A stretch of 64,000 bases of DNA from Streptomyces camponoticapitis (GTDB taxonomy: Bacteria > Actinomycetota > Actinomycetes > Streptomycetales > Streptomycetaceae): contig NZ_BMMV01000011.1 of assembly GCF_014646115.1 (NCBI RefSeq), positions 1 to 64,000 of the forward strand, in the 5' to 3' direction. The position numbers and the translations under genes are program-made. Under the pieces are notes generated by a model, which saw only the letters and a list, made by a program, of their open reading frames with translations, ran no database searches and was not told where the DNA came from. This document shows positions 41,649-48,595 of this stretch, piece after piece. How positions within the stretch are numbered: the first letter of the stretch is position 1; each line of letters opens with the position of its first letter.

Positions 41649-43036
41649 GTCCTGGGTAACCCTTCCGACGGGGAAGTCTCCTCATAGGTGAACCGAAGCG
41701 GAAAGCGGGCGCAGAGGGCACTTACCCGGTCGCGCGCGGAGTCGCGGAGCGACGCCTTCAGTTCGTAATGAGTGGCATCCTTCAATTCGATGCCGGACAA
41801 CACTTCATGCACGATGCCCGCGCATTCGCGGACCTCGAACGTTCCCATTCCACGCTGCGCGAGGATATTGGTACCGAAACGCAGGCCGCCCCCCACCGAA
41901 GGCGGAAAGGAGTCTCCGGGTATCTTGTTTCTGTTGACCAGGATGTCGCATTCTTCGAGTGCGCGCTCCGCCACGATTCCGGTGAGTCCCGCGGTTCTGA
42001 CGTCCACCAGAACCATGTGGTTGTCCGTGCCGCCGGTCAGGACTTCGTACCCCAGTGTGAGGAGTTCGTCGGACAGCGCCTTCGCGTTGTCCACGACCCG
42101 TTTCATCGTGGCTTGGAAGCCGCCGCTCGACGCGATCGCCAGCGCGCGCGCCTTGGCCGCGATCGAGGAGGGATCCGGGGTGCCCTGGAACCCCGGAAAC
42201 ACGGCGCGCTGCATCAGCCGCCACAGCTCCGTCCGACCGTCCGGGCTTGTCCGGCGGTGGTCCCTGCCGAGCAGGATCAGGCCGCCCCTGGGGCCGGCGA
42301 GCTGTTTGTACGTGCTGGTCGTCGTGATGTGGGCGTAGTCGATCGGACTTGGATGCAGCCCCGCCGCGACGAGTCCCGCGATATGGGAGATGTCCGCCAG
42401 GAGATAGGCGCCGACACGGTCGGCGACGGTCCTGAACTGGGCGAAATCGATCCATCGGGGGTAGGCGCTGGCTCCCGCGATGATCACGTCCGGCCGGTGT
42501 TCGAGCGCCCGGCCGAGGACCGTGTCGTGGTCGAGAGTTCCGTCCGCCTCGACGCCGTAGTTGGCCACGTCGTAGTACCTGCCGCTGACCGACGCGCTCG
42601 CGCCGTGAGTGAGATGGCCGCCCGAGTCGAGATCCAGTGCGAGGATTCTGCCGCCGCGGGGGAGCAGCGCCGCCAGCACCGCCAGATTGGCGGATGAGCA
42701 GGAGTGCGGCTGCACATTCGCGTACCGGGCGCCGAACACCTTCTTCGCACGTTCGACAGCGAGCGTCTCGATCTCGTCGAAGTGCACGGCGCCCGGATGA
42801 TATCGAGCCCCGGGATAGCCCTCCGCGGTCACGTTCGACAGGGCCGTCCCATTCGCGCAGAGGACGGATGGAGCGGCGACGCCGGCCGACGCGACCATCG
42901 ACAGGGTCGTGGTCTGATAACGCGCTTCGGCGTCCAGCAGCGCCCGGAGATCAGGATCGTTTCTGGTGAGTGCGTCCCAGCCGGCTTCGGCGATGGACCT
43001 GGTCGTCGGATCGAGTATTTGCTCGGATTCAAGCAC
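41645..43036 (-). CDS. Serine hydroxymethyltransferase-like enzyme, probable alpha-methylserine synthase
   Basis: A 463-aa PLP enzyme of the SHMT family, longer than housekeeping GlyA (about 420). PLP Lys244 is in ITTTSTYKQLAGPRGGLIL, where ordinary SHMT has THK; the Tyr beside the lysine is unusual. Other family regions are TEGYP-like VTAEGYPGARYH, NVQPHSCSSANLAVL and ADISHIAGLVAAGLHPSP. It should transfer a hydroxymethyl group from methylene-tetrahydrofolate to alanine, giving alpha-methylserine (inferred from amicetin chemistry). GTG at 43036 follows GAAGGAATT. It is coupled by GTGA overlap to the A-PCP gene. Confidence 0.88.
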   Translation of the reverse strand: MLESEQILDPTTRSIAEAGWDALTRNDPDLRALLDAEARYQTTTLSMVASAGVAAPSVLCANGTALSNVTAEGYPGARYHPGAVHFDEIETLAVERAKKVFGARYANVQPHSCSSANLAVLAALLPRGGRILALDLDSGGHLTHGASASVSGRYYDVANYGVEADGTLDHDTVLGRALEHRPDVIIAGASAYPRWIDFAQFRTVADRVGAYLLADISHIAGLVAAGLHPSPIDYAHITTTSTYKQLAGPRGGLILLGRDHRRTSPDGRTELWRLMQRAVFPGFQGTPDPSSIAAKARALAIASSGGFQATMKRVVDNAKALSDELLTLGYEVLTGGTDNHMVLVDVRTAGLTGIVAERALEECDILVNRNKIPGDSFPPSVGGGLRFGTNILAQRGMGTFEVRECAGIVHEVLSGIELKDATHYELKASLRDSARDRVSALCARFPLRFTYEETSPSEGLPRT

Positions 43037-43068
43037 AGGGAATTCCTTCGGATGCGGTCACGCGAAGG

Positions 43069-43971
43069 TCACTGGCCGAACTTCTGCGCCAGCCAGGAAT
43101 CGTCCAGATACTCGGTCGGCGCATGGAAATCGATCTCCAGCTGGCGCAGGAACGAGCTGATCACATACACCTTGTCGGGCCCGTGGTCCCGCAAGGCCTC
43201 CACCAGACCCGGGACATCGAGGGACTGGGTCTCACTGACGACGAGTGCCTTCGCGGCCTCCGCTCCCGTGGACAGCGCGTGCATGCCCGGAATCGCGGTG
43301 ATCACCGGAGTCGAGGGCTGGGCGAGGGAGTTCCGTTCCAGGAGCGATTCGAGCCGCTGACGACTCGGCTCCCGGAACGGCGAGTGATAGGCCTGATGAG
43401 CGAGGGAACGATCCACGACCTGTAGATCCGCGGGACCCTCGGTACGGGCCGATTCGAGCGCCGAACGTAAGCCGGAGACCATGATCATTCGGCCGGCGCC
43501 GTCGAAGATCGACCCGTAGTCGCAGGAGATGGTCATACGACCCGGCTGCTCGTAGTAGCGCCAGTCGACGGGGGCCGGCACGAACGCGAACCCTATGGCC
43601 TCGTCCCGGTCGGTGTCCCGCAGGTGCCTCTCATGAAGGAAATTCACCACCAGTTCCGTCGGAACGGCTCCGGACGAATGCAGTGCCGCGAGCTCACCCA
43701 GGGAGATTCCCCCGTACACGGCGGCCGCACCCTGATCGTCCTGGAGGATTCGCGCGACGCTGAGCATGGCGGCCATCTGTCTGTACCAGCGAAGTGGCAC
43801 CGGATGGATATGGGGGACCTCTCCATCGAGGAGTCTGTCCGCCGGAATCCCGAGCACGTCGGCGATCTCGCGATAGATGGACCTCGCGGTGGCCGAACTT
43901 CGCAGTATCGGTTCGTATCCGCGAAAGTCTGCCGTGGCGTCGGCGGGACCGAACAGAATGAAATTATTCAT
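43069..43971 (-). CDS. amiR: Free-standing acyl-CoA/ACP acyltransferase-like enzyme (AmiR type)
   Basis: A 300-aa protein with the malonyl-CoA:ACP transacylase fold. Ser90 in YGGISLGELAAL is the nucleophile (G-x-S-x-G-E) and His196 in AYHSPFREPSR the partner. The usual Gln and Arg of carboxylate-binding transacylases are not obvious, fitting an enzyme that moves an aminoacyl group instead. AmiR is reported to attach the terminal methylserine to plicacetin, so here it would take methylserine from the PCP and make the second amide. ATG at 43971 after GGAGTTGAG is preferred; the open frame further upstream overlaps the transporter gene. Confidence 0.85.
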   Translation of the reverse strand: MNNFILFGPADATADFRGYEPILRSSATARSIYREIADVLGIPADRLLDGEVPHIHPVPLRWYRQMAAMLSVARILQDDQGAAAVYGGISLGELAALHSSGAVPTELVVNFLHERHLRDTDRDEAIGFAFVPAPVDWRYYEQPGRMTISCDYGSIFDGAGRMIMVSGLRSALESARTEGPADLQVVDRSLAHQAYHSPFREPSRQRLESLLERNSLAQPSTPVITAIPGMHALSTGAEAAKALVVSETQSLDVPGLVEALRDHGPDKVYVISSFLRQLEIDFHAPTEYLDDSWLAQKFGQ

Positions 43972-44000
43972 CTCAACTCCATCCTTCACGCTTGTGGGAA

Positions 44001-45194
44001 TCAAGGTTCCGCGAGAACCGCCTTGCCGCTCAGCGTCCTCTTCGAGGCGCCGATGGCCAGTGCCAGCAGTGCCAGCGAGCTCAGTCCGAGGACGGCCGCG
44101 ACGGCCGGCAGAAGTCCGGCTCCCACGCTGTTGAGAGTCAGGCCCCCGACAGCTCCGCCCAGTGAGACTCCGAGGTAGGTGCTCGATGTGTTGAGCGCCA
44201 GTGCCTGAGCCGCGGCCGGTCCGGCGAGCAGATAGAGGCGGGCCTGGATCGCCGGAGAGTTCCAGAAGGCCATGCCGCCCCAGATGGTCCCGACCACGAC
44301 GAGGACGGAGAACGGCACGGGACGGGCGAGCCAGAGCATTCCCAGGAGCACCATGATCCCGGTGAAGAGGCTGATTCCGGCGACCAGGGTCCGGTCGGGA
44401 CCCCACCGGTCGGTGGCCTTCCCACCGGCCCAGATACAGACGATGCCGGCGAAGCCGGAGAGGCTGAACGCGAGGGCCCGTTGATCGATGCTGGCCTCGC
44501 TCACCGCGGCGAGGTACGGCGCCATGTAGGTGAGCATCATCATCGATCCGGTCATGAGTGCGCAGTTCGCCAGGAGTCCGAGCGACACCGGCGGGCTGGC
44601 GAGGGCCCGCAACTGCTCGGAGACGGTGAGGACTTCACCGGTTTCGGCGCTCTCGCGTGGCAGGGTCACCAGCAGGAGGAGCAGCGCTCCGGCTCCCGCC
44701 ACCGCCACCGCGACGAAGGTCGCCCGCCAGCCGAAGTGGCCGCCGATCCAGGTGCCGATCGGGACTCCGGCGGCGATCGAGCCCGTGACGCCGAGCGCCA
44801 CCACCGCGACGTACCTGCCGATATGGCCTTCCGGAGCGCGCTCGGCGGCGTAGGCGAAGACCGCCGGAGTCGAGGCCGCCGCGGCGAGCGCCGCGACGAT
44901 CCGCAGGGCCACCAGAAGACCGAAGCCGGTTGTCGAGGCCGCCAGCAGATTCGCCACGACGAAGATCAGGAAGGAGGCCGTGAAGAGACGCCGTCGGGAC
45001 ACTCGTGCGAGGGCGACCCCGGCGACCGGCGCGGCCAGGGCGACGGTGAGGGAGAAGACGGTCACCAACTGCCCCGCCTGCGCCTCGCTGACATTCAGAT
45101 CGCGGGCGATCTCCGGCAGAACCCCCGCGATCACATAGTCGTCGGTGTAGAGGACAAAAGCCGCAGCGAGCAGCGCGAACAGCCACGCGGGCAC
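44001..45194 (-). CDS. MFS transporter, probable antibiotic exporter
   Basis: A 397-aa integral membrane protein with about 12 hydrophobic segments. YTDDYVIAGVLPEIARDLNVSEAQAG at the N-terminus and the loop ALARVSRRRLF are typical of drug:H+ antiporters of the AraJ/Bmr type. It should export the finished nucleoside. The GTG start at 45194 follows AAGGAGATC. It comes 50 nt after the TetR gene in one transcript, a regulator-exporter pairing that would respond to the product. Confidence 0.9.
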   Translation of the reverse strand: MPAWLFALLAAAFVLYTDDYVIAGVLPEIARDLNVSEAQAGQLVTVFSLTVALAAPVAGVALARVSRRRLFTASFLIFVVANLLAASTTGFGLLVALRIVAALAAAASTPAVFAYAAERAPEGHIGRYVAVVALGVTGSIAAGVPIGTWIGGHFGWRATFVAVAVAGAGALLLLLVTLPRESAETGEVLTVSEQLRALASPPVSLGLLANCALMTGSMMMLTYMAPYLAAVSEASIDQRALAFSLSGFAGIVCIWAGGKATDRWGPDRTLVAGISLFTGIMVLLGMLWLARPVPFSVLVVVGTIWGGMAFWNSPAIQARLYLLAGPAAAQALALNTSSTYLGVSLGGAVGGLTLNSVGAGLLPAVAAVLGLSSLALLALAIGASKRTLSGKAVLAEP

Positions 45195-45244
45195 AACTGA
45201 TCTCCTTCTGTGCTTCGACGGTGCCTGATGGTGCGTGGATCAGG

Positions 45245-45865
45245 TCAGTCGGTGGTCGGTACGGCGACGGGGGCGGTCGCCAATATCGAGCACAGATGCG
45301 CCCGTAGCGTCTTGCGGAGACGCTCGACGCCGAGTGAGCCGTGCGGAGTCACGGAATCGACGATCAGCCCGCCCAGGACGGCGACGAGCCGTTCGGCCTC
45401 CTCGGCCGGGTCGGGCACATCGAGAACGCTCAGGGCGTCGGTGATGACCAGCCGCATGTCGGCTGCCATCTTCTCGGTCACCGGGCGGAAGATCGGATTC
45501 ACCCGTGCGGCGACGATGAATTCCATCAGTACGATCGACTCGACGCGGCGTTCCTCGTCGATCGGGAGCAGTTCCTCGACCAGGGCCTGAAACGCGTCCA
45601 CGGCGGCCGCGCCTTCGAGTCCGACCAAGGTGTCGGTCGAATACCGGGTGAGCCTTTTCCCCATGCGATCGCTGACCTCGGTCGCGGCGGCAATGAGGAG
45701 GTTCTGATGATCATCGAAATAATGGCGCACCGATCCGATGTTCAATCCGGATTCGGCGGCGACCTTCCGCAGCGACAAACCGCTGAGGCCTTCGGCGACC
45801 AACAGGCGGAAACCCGCCTCGATAACATCCTTGCGACGCTGTTCAAGGTCAATTCGGGCTGGCAT
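45245..45865 (-). CDS. TetR-family transcriptional regulator of the cluster
   Basis: A 206-aa regulator. The helix-turn-helix is in residues about 25-46 (SLRKVAAESGLNIGSVRHYF). The rest is a helical ligand domain. Its own promoter carries the operator 45876-45891, and copies precede the aminotransferase operon and the ABC-F gene, so it probably represses itself, biosynthesis, export and resistance until a ligand (perhaps the antibiotic) releases it. A -10-like TACTGT ends six nt before the ATG, so the mRNA is probably leaderless; no ribosome site is seen. Confidence 0.9.
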   Translation of the reverse strand: MPARIDLEQRRKDVIEAGFRLLVAEGLSGLSLRKVAAESGLNIGSVRHYFDDHQNLLIAAATEVSDRMGKRLTRYSTDTLVGLEGAAAVDAFQALVEELLPIDEERRVESIVLMEFIVAARVNPIFRPVTEKMAADMRLVITDALSVLDVPDPAEEAERLVAVLGGLIVDSVTPHGSLGVERLRKTLRAHLCSILATAPVAVPTTD

Positions 45866-45875
45866 TTCAGAACAG

Positions 45876-45891
45876 TATCACGACTGTGACA
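45876..45891. promoter_or_regulatory. TetR-type operator at its own gene
   Basis: TATCACGACTGTGACA is a 6-4-6 inverted repeat with one mismatch. On the minus strand it overlaps by two bases the -10-like TACTGT (45877-45872). Sequence and register match the sites at 22681 and 37932. Confidence 0.8.
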
Positions 45892-46058
45892 AAACGGGGA
45901 GGGCTCATTCGCGTCCCATGCTGTTCGGATGCCGTTCGGATCGGCTTGGGTGCGACCGAGTCCGTCGCGCTCCCGTGAACCGGGAGCGGGGCTCGGTGTG
46001 ATCGCGCGATCCCGCATGATCGCGGAGGTCTGGTGCGATCATGGAAATGGAGGGAAAG

Positions 46059-46131
46059 TACCCCGGGTGGGATTCGAACCCACGCTGGATGGTGTTTGAG
46101 ACCATTGCCTCTACCGCTGGGCTACCGGGGC
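46059..46131 (-). tRNA. tRNA with anticodon CAA (decodes UUG, predicted leucine)
   Basis: On the minus strand 73 nt fold into a full cloverleaf: acceptor stem GCCCCGG with CCGGGGU, D arm GCC/GGC with the loop GG, anticodon stem AUGGU/ACCAU with loop CUCAAAC (anticodon CAA), variable loop CCAGC, and T arm GUGGG-UUCGAAU-CCCAC. The discriminator base is A and CCA is not encoded. By anticodon it reads the leucine codon UUG, yet it has a 5-nt variable loop where leucine tRNAs normally have a long arm, and the first acceptor pair is G-U. It lies between the cluster and the response regulator gene. Confidence 0.88.
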
Positions 46132-46232
46132 GCCCTTTGAAACGAAGGAAATGCCGTCCCCTCCGTGACACAACCATACCGTAGCTGGGTAGGCTCTTGA
46201 CGAGCAGTATCTGCCTGGAACGAGGAGCCTCA

Positions 46233-46886
46233 GTGACCGCCCCCGAGTCGCCCCAGCCCGTCTCCGACGACGACAAGTCGCATGTCCCGCCCCTGACGAC
46301 GCGAGTCGTCATCGCCGAGGACGAGGCGCTCATCCGCCTCGACCTCAAGGAGATGCTCGAAGAAGAGGGCTACTCCGTGGTGGGCGAGGCCGGCGACGGT
46401 GAGCGTGCCGTCGAGCTCGCGCGGGAGCACAAACCCGATCTCGTCATCCTCGACGTCAAGATGCCCGTCCTGGACGGCATCTCCGCCGCGGAGAAGATCG
46501 CGCGGGAGTCGATCGCGCCCGTCCTGATGCTCACCGCCTTCTCCCAGCGCGATCTCGTGGAGCGCGCCCGGGACGCCGGTGCCATGGCGTATCTCGTGAA
46601 GCCGTTCAGCAAGACGGACGTCGTGCCCGCCATCGAGATGGCCGTCTCGCGCTTCAACGAACTGAAGGCGCTGGAGCGGGAGGTCGCCGATCTGACGACC
46701 CGCCTGGAGACGCGCAAGCTCGTGGACCGCGCGAAGTCGATCCTGCAGACCCAGTACGGCCTCACGGAGCCCGCCGCGTTCCGGTGGATCCAGAAGACGT
46801 CGATGGACCGGCGGCTGTCGATGCAGCAGGTCGCCGAGGCCGTCATCGAGGACGACGAGGAGAAGAAGGCCGCGAAGGGGCAGTAG
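46233..46886 (+). CDS. Response regulator with C-terminal ANTAR RNA-binding domain
   Basis: A 217-aa protein. The receiver domain (residues about 20-140) starts RVVIAEDEALIRLDLKEML with paired acidic residues, has the phospho-Asp in LVILDVKMPVLDG and a Lys in AYLVKPFSK. The C-terminal ANTAR domain (about 150-210, RKLVDRAKSILQTQYGLTEPAAFRWIQKTSMDRRLSMQQVAEAV) binds paired RNA hairpins and prevents termination in known systems. No sensor kinase lies next to it. GTG at 46233 after GAGGAG is chosen over an upstream frame opening. I recall its S. coelicolor counterpart as a close neighbour of pyruvate kinase. Confidence 0.92.
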   Translation: MTAPESPQPVSDDDKSHVPPLTTRVVIAEDEALIRLDLKEMLEEEGYSVVGEAGDGERAVELAREHKPDLVILDVKMPVLDGISAAEKIARESIAPVLMLTAFSQRDLVERARDAGAMAYLVKPFSKTDVVPAIEMAVSRFNELKALEREVADLTTRLETRKLVDRAKSILQTQYGLTEPAAFRWIQKTSMDRRLSMQQVAEAVIEDDEEKKAAKGQ

Positions 46887-46904
46887 AGCGGCCGGCGCGA
46901 CGCG

Positions 46905-46940
46905 AGAAGGCCCGCATCCCGTTCGGGACGCGGGCCTTCT
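46905..46940. terminator. Bidirectional terminator between the response regulator and livF
   Basis: AGAAGGCCCGC and GCGGGCCTTCT pair exactly, continued by TCCC/GGGA after one mismatch, with loop GTTC. It separates convergent genes and is flanked by AGA and TCTTCC, so it can serve both strands. Confidence 0.85.
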
Positions 46941-46970
46941 TCCGTTCCGTATACGTACGCGCGCGGGGAC

Positions 46971-47687
46971 TCAGTCCTCGCCCAGGTACGCCTTCCGCAC
47001 CGACTCGTCGACCAGCAGGTCCTGTCCGGTGCCCGAGAGCACGACCTTGCCGACCTCCATCACATGGCCCTGGTCCGCCAGTGACAGCGCCGCCTGGGCG
47101 TTCTGCTCGACGAGGAGGATCGTCGTGCCCTGCGACTTGAGTTCGGCGATCGTCGCCATGATCTTCTGCATCATGATCGGCGAGAGTCCCATGGAGGGCT
47201 CGTCCAGCATGAGCAGCTTGGGCCGCGACATCAGCGCCCGCCCCATGGCGAGCATCTGCTGCTCGCCGCCGGAGAGGGTGCCCGCCGCCTGCTTGCTGCG
47301 TTCGCCGAGGATCGGGAACAGCTCGTAGGCGCGCTTGATGTCGCTGTCGATGCCGGCGGCGTCCTTACGGAGGAAAGCGCCGAGCTTGAGGTTCTCCGCG
47401 ATCGTGAGACGCGGGAAGATCCGGCGGCCCTCGGGGGAGTGCGCCAGGCCCATCGCGACGATCTTGTGCGCACCGACGCCCTGAAGCGGCTTGCCGTCGA
47501 AGACGATCCGCCCCCCGGAGGGCTTGAGCAGCCCGGACAGGGTGCGCAGCGTGGTCGTCTTGCCGGCGCCGTTGGTGCCGATGAGCGTGACGATCTGACC
47601 GGCTTCGACGCTGAAGGAGATGCCCTTGACGGCTTCGATCTTGCCGTAGGCGACCTTGAGGTCCTCCACCTCCAGTAGTGCGGTCAC
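46971..47687 (-). CDS. livF: Branched-chain amino-acid-type ABC transporter ATPase LivF
   Basis: A 238-aa ATPase of a high-affinity branched-chain amino acid (HAAT) importer. Walker A GTNGAGKTT, signature LSGGEQQML, Walker B LLMLDEPSMGLSP, and the LivF-type EQNAQAALSLADQGHVME at the end. GTG at 47687 overlaps the livG stop (GTGA) and follows AAGGAGACACCAA. It is the last of five genes transcribed livK-H-M-G-F. Confidence 0.93.
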   Translation of the reverse strand: MTALLEVEDLKVAYGKIEAVKGISFSVEAGQIVTLIGTNGAGKTTTLRTLSGLLKPSGGRIVFDGKPLQGVGAHKIVAMGLAHSPEGRRIFPRLTIAENLKLGAFLRKDAAGIDSDIKRAYELFPILGERSKQAAGTLSGGEQQMLAMGRALMSRPKLLMLDEPSMGLSPIMMQKIMATIAELKSQGTTILLVEQNAQAALSLADQGHVMEVGKVVLSGTGQDLLVDESVRKAYLGED

Positions 47688-48595
47688 TTGGTGTCTCCTT
47701 CTTTGCCTACCGTGCTGTGTGCCTCCGCGGCCTCCACCTCGGAGACTTCCTCGGCGCCCGGGGCGCCCTCGTAGGGGGTGCCGAGATAGGCGGCGACGAC
47801 CCGCTCGTCGGCCTGGACGACCTCGGCGGTGCCCTCGACGAGCTTCTCGCCCTGGACGAGTACGGCGACGCGGTCGCACAGGTTGAAGATGAAGCGCATG
47901 TCGTGCTCGATGACGAGTACGGCGATGCCCTGGTCGCGGATGGCGAAGACCAGGTCCTGGGTGGTGCGGGTCTCCTGCGGGTTCATGCCGGCGGTGGGCT
48001 CGTCGAGCAGGAGGAGGCCCGGGTCGCTGGCGAGTGCGCGCGCGATCTCCAGCTTCCGCTGTTCTCCGTAGGGGAGGTTGCGGGCGAGGTGGTCGCGCTT
48101 GGCCGCGAGGCCGGTGAACTCCAGGAGTTCCATGGCGCGTTCCTCGGACTCCTTCTCCGCCTTCTTGAAGCCGGGGCCGCGCAGGAGTGCGGACCAGAGG
48201 CCTTCCTTGGTCCTGGTGTGGCGTCCGACGAGGACGTTCTCCAGGACCGTCATGTTGGCGAAGAGCCGGATGTTCTGGAACGTACGGGCGATGCCTGCCT
48301 TGGTGACCAGATGGGACTGGTGCGGCAGGACGGTGCCCTTGTAGGTGACGGTGCCGTCGGTGGGGACGTACAGACCGGTGAGGCAGTTGAAGAAGGTGGT
48401 CTTGCCCGCGCCGTTGGGGCCGATGAGGCCGACGATCTCACCGGTGTTGACCTGGAGATCGACGTTCTGTACGGCGGTGAGGCCGCCGAACTTCTTGGTG
48501 ACGCCGGTGGCTTGGAGCACGGGGACGGCGGTCCCCGCGGCGGCCTTGGGGGATCCGGCGCCGGTGGGTTCGATGTCGGTGGTCATTCGGGTCAC
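47684..48595 (-). CDS. livG: Branched-chain amino-acid-type ABC transporter ATPase LivG
   Basis: A 303-aa ATPase with Walker A GPNGAGKTTFF, the LivG-specific insertion around ARTFQNIRLFANMTVLENVLVGRHTR, signature LPYGEQRKLEIARAL (LivG proteins have YGEQ in place of SGGQ), and Walker B LLLLDEPTAGMNPQET. It forms a heterodimer with LivF. The N- and C-terminal tails (about 25 residues each) are longer than usual. GTG at 48595 overlaps the livM stop; ATG at 48586 is an alternative. Confidence 0.93.
   Translation of the reverse strand: MTRMTTDIEPTGAGSPKAAAGTAVPVLQATGVTKKFGGLTAVQNVDLQVNTGEIVGLIGPNGAGKTTFFNCLTGLYVPTDGTVTYKGTVLPHQSHLVTKAGIARTFQNIRLFANMTVLENVLVGRHTRTKEGLWSALLRGPGFKKAEKESEERAMELLEFTGLAAKRDHLARNLPYGEQRKLEIARALASDPGLLLLDEPTAGMNPQETRTTQDLVFAIRDQGIAVLVIEHDMRFIFNLCDRVAVLVQGEKLVEGTAEVVQADERVVAAYLGTPYEGAPGAEEVSEVEAAEAHSTVGKEGDTK

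Larger units (their letters stand above)
20991..45891 (-). other. Biosynthetic gene cluster for an amicetin-type disaccharide nucleoside antibiotic
   Basis: Twenty genes on one strand, in two long operons plus the ABC-F gene, account for every building block of amicetin: cytosine, p-aminobenzoate, alpha-methylserine, amicetose (2,3,6-trideoxyhexose) and amosamine (4-dimethylamino-4,6-dideoxyglucose). From right to left: TetR, MFS, acyltransferase, SHMT, A-PCP, RmlB; then aminotransferase, 2,3-dehydratase, 3-ketoreductase remnant, RmlA, GNAT-MazG, GT4, N-methyltransferase, CMP hydrolase, second GT, 4-ketoreductase, CoA ligase, ADC synthase, 3-dehydratase; then ABC-F. In the published amicetin cluster amiF is an N-acetyltransferase, amiG a retaining GT, amiL a benzoate-CoA ligase and amiR a transacylase; the order here fits that lettering. 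The exact product (amicetin, bamicetin, plicacetin or a variant) is not proven. Confidence 0.85.

Noticed and set aside
20991..45891. Reading the cluster as a PABA-primed polyene or other polyketide cluster because of the ADC synthase and CoA ligase
   Set aside because: No polyketide synthase is present, and the CMP hydrolase, SHMT and A-PCP genes fit a cytosine nucleoside with methylserine.
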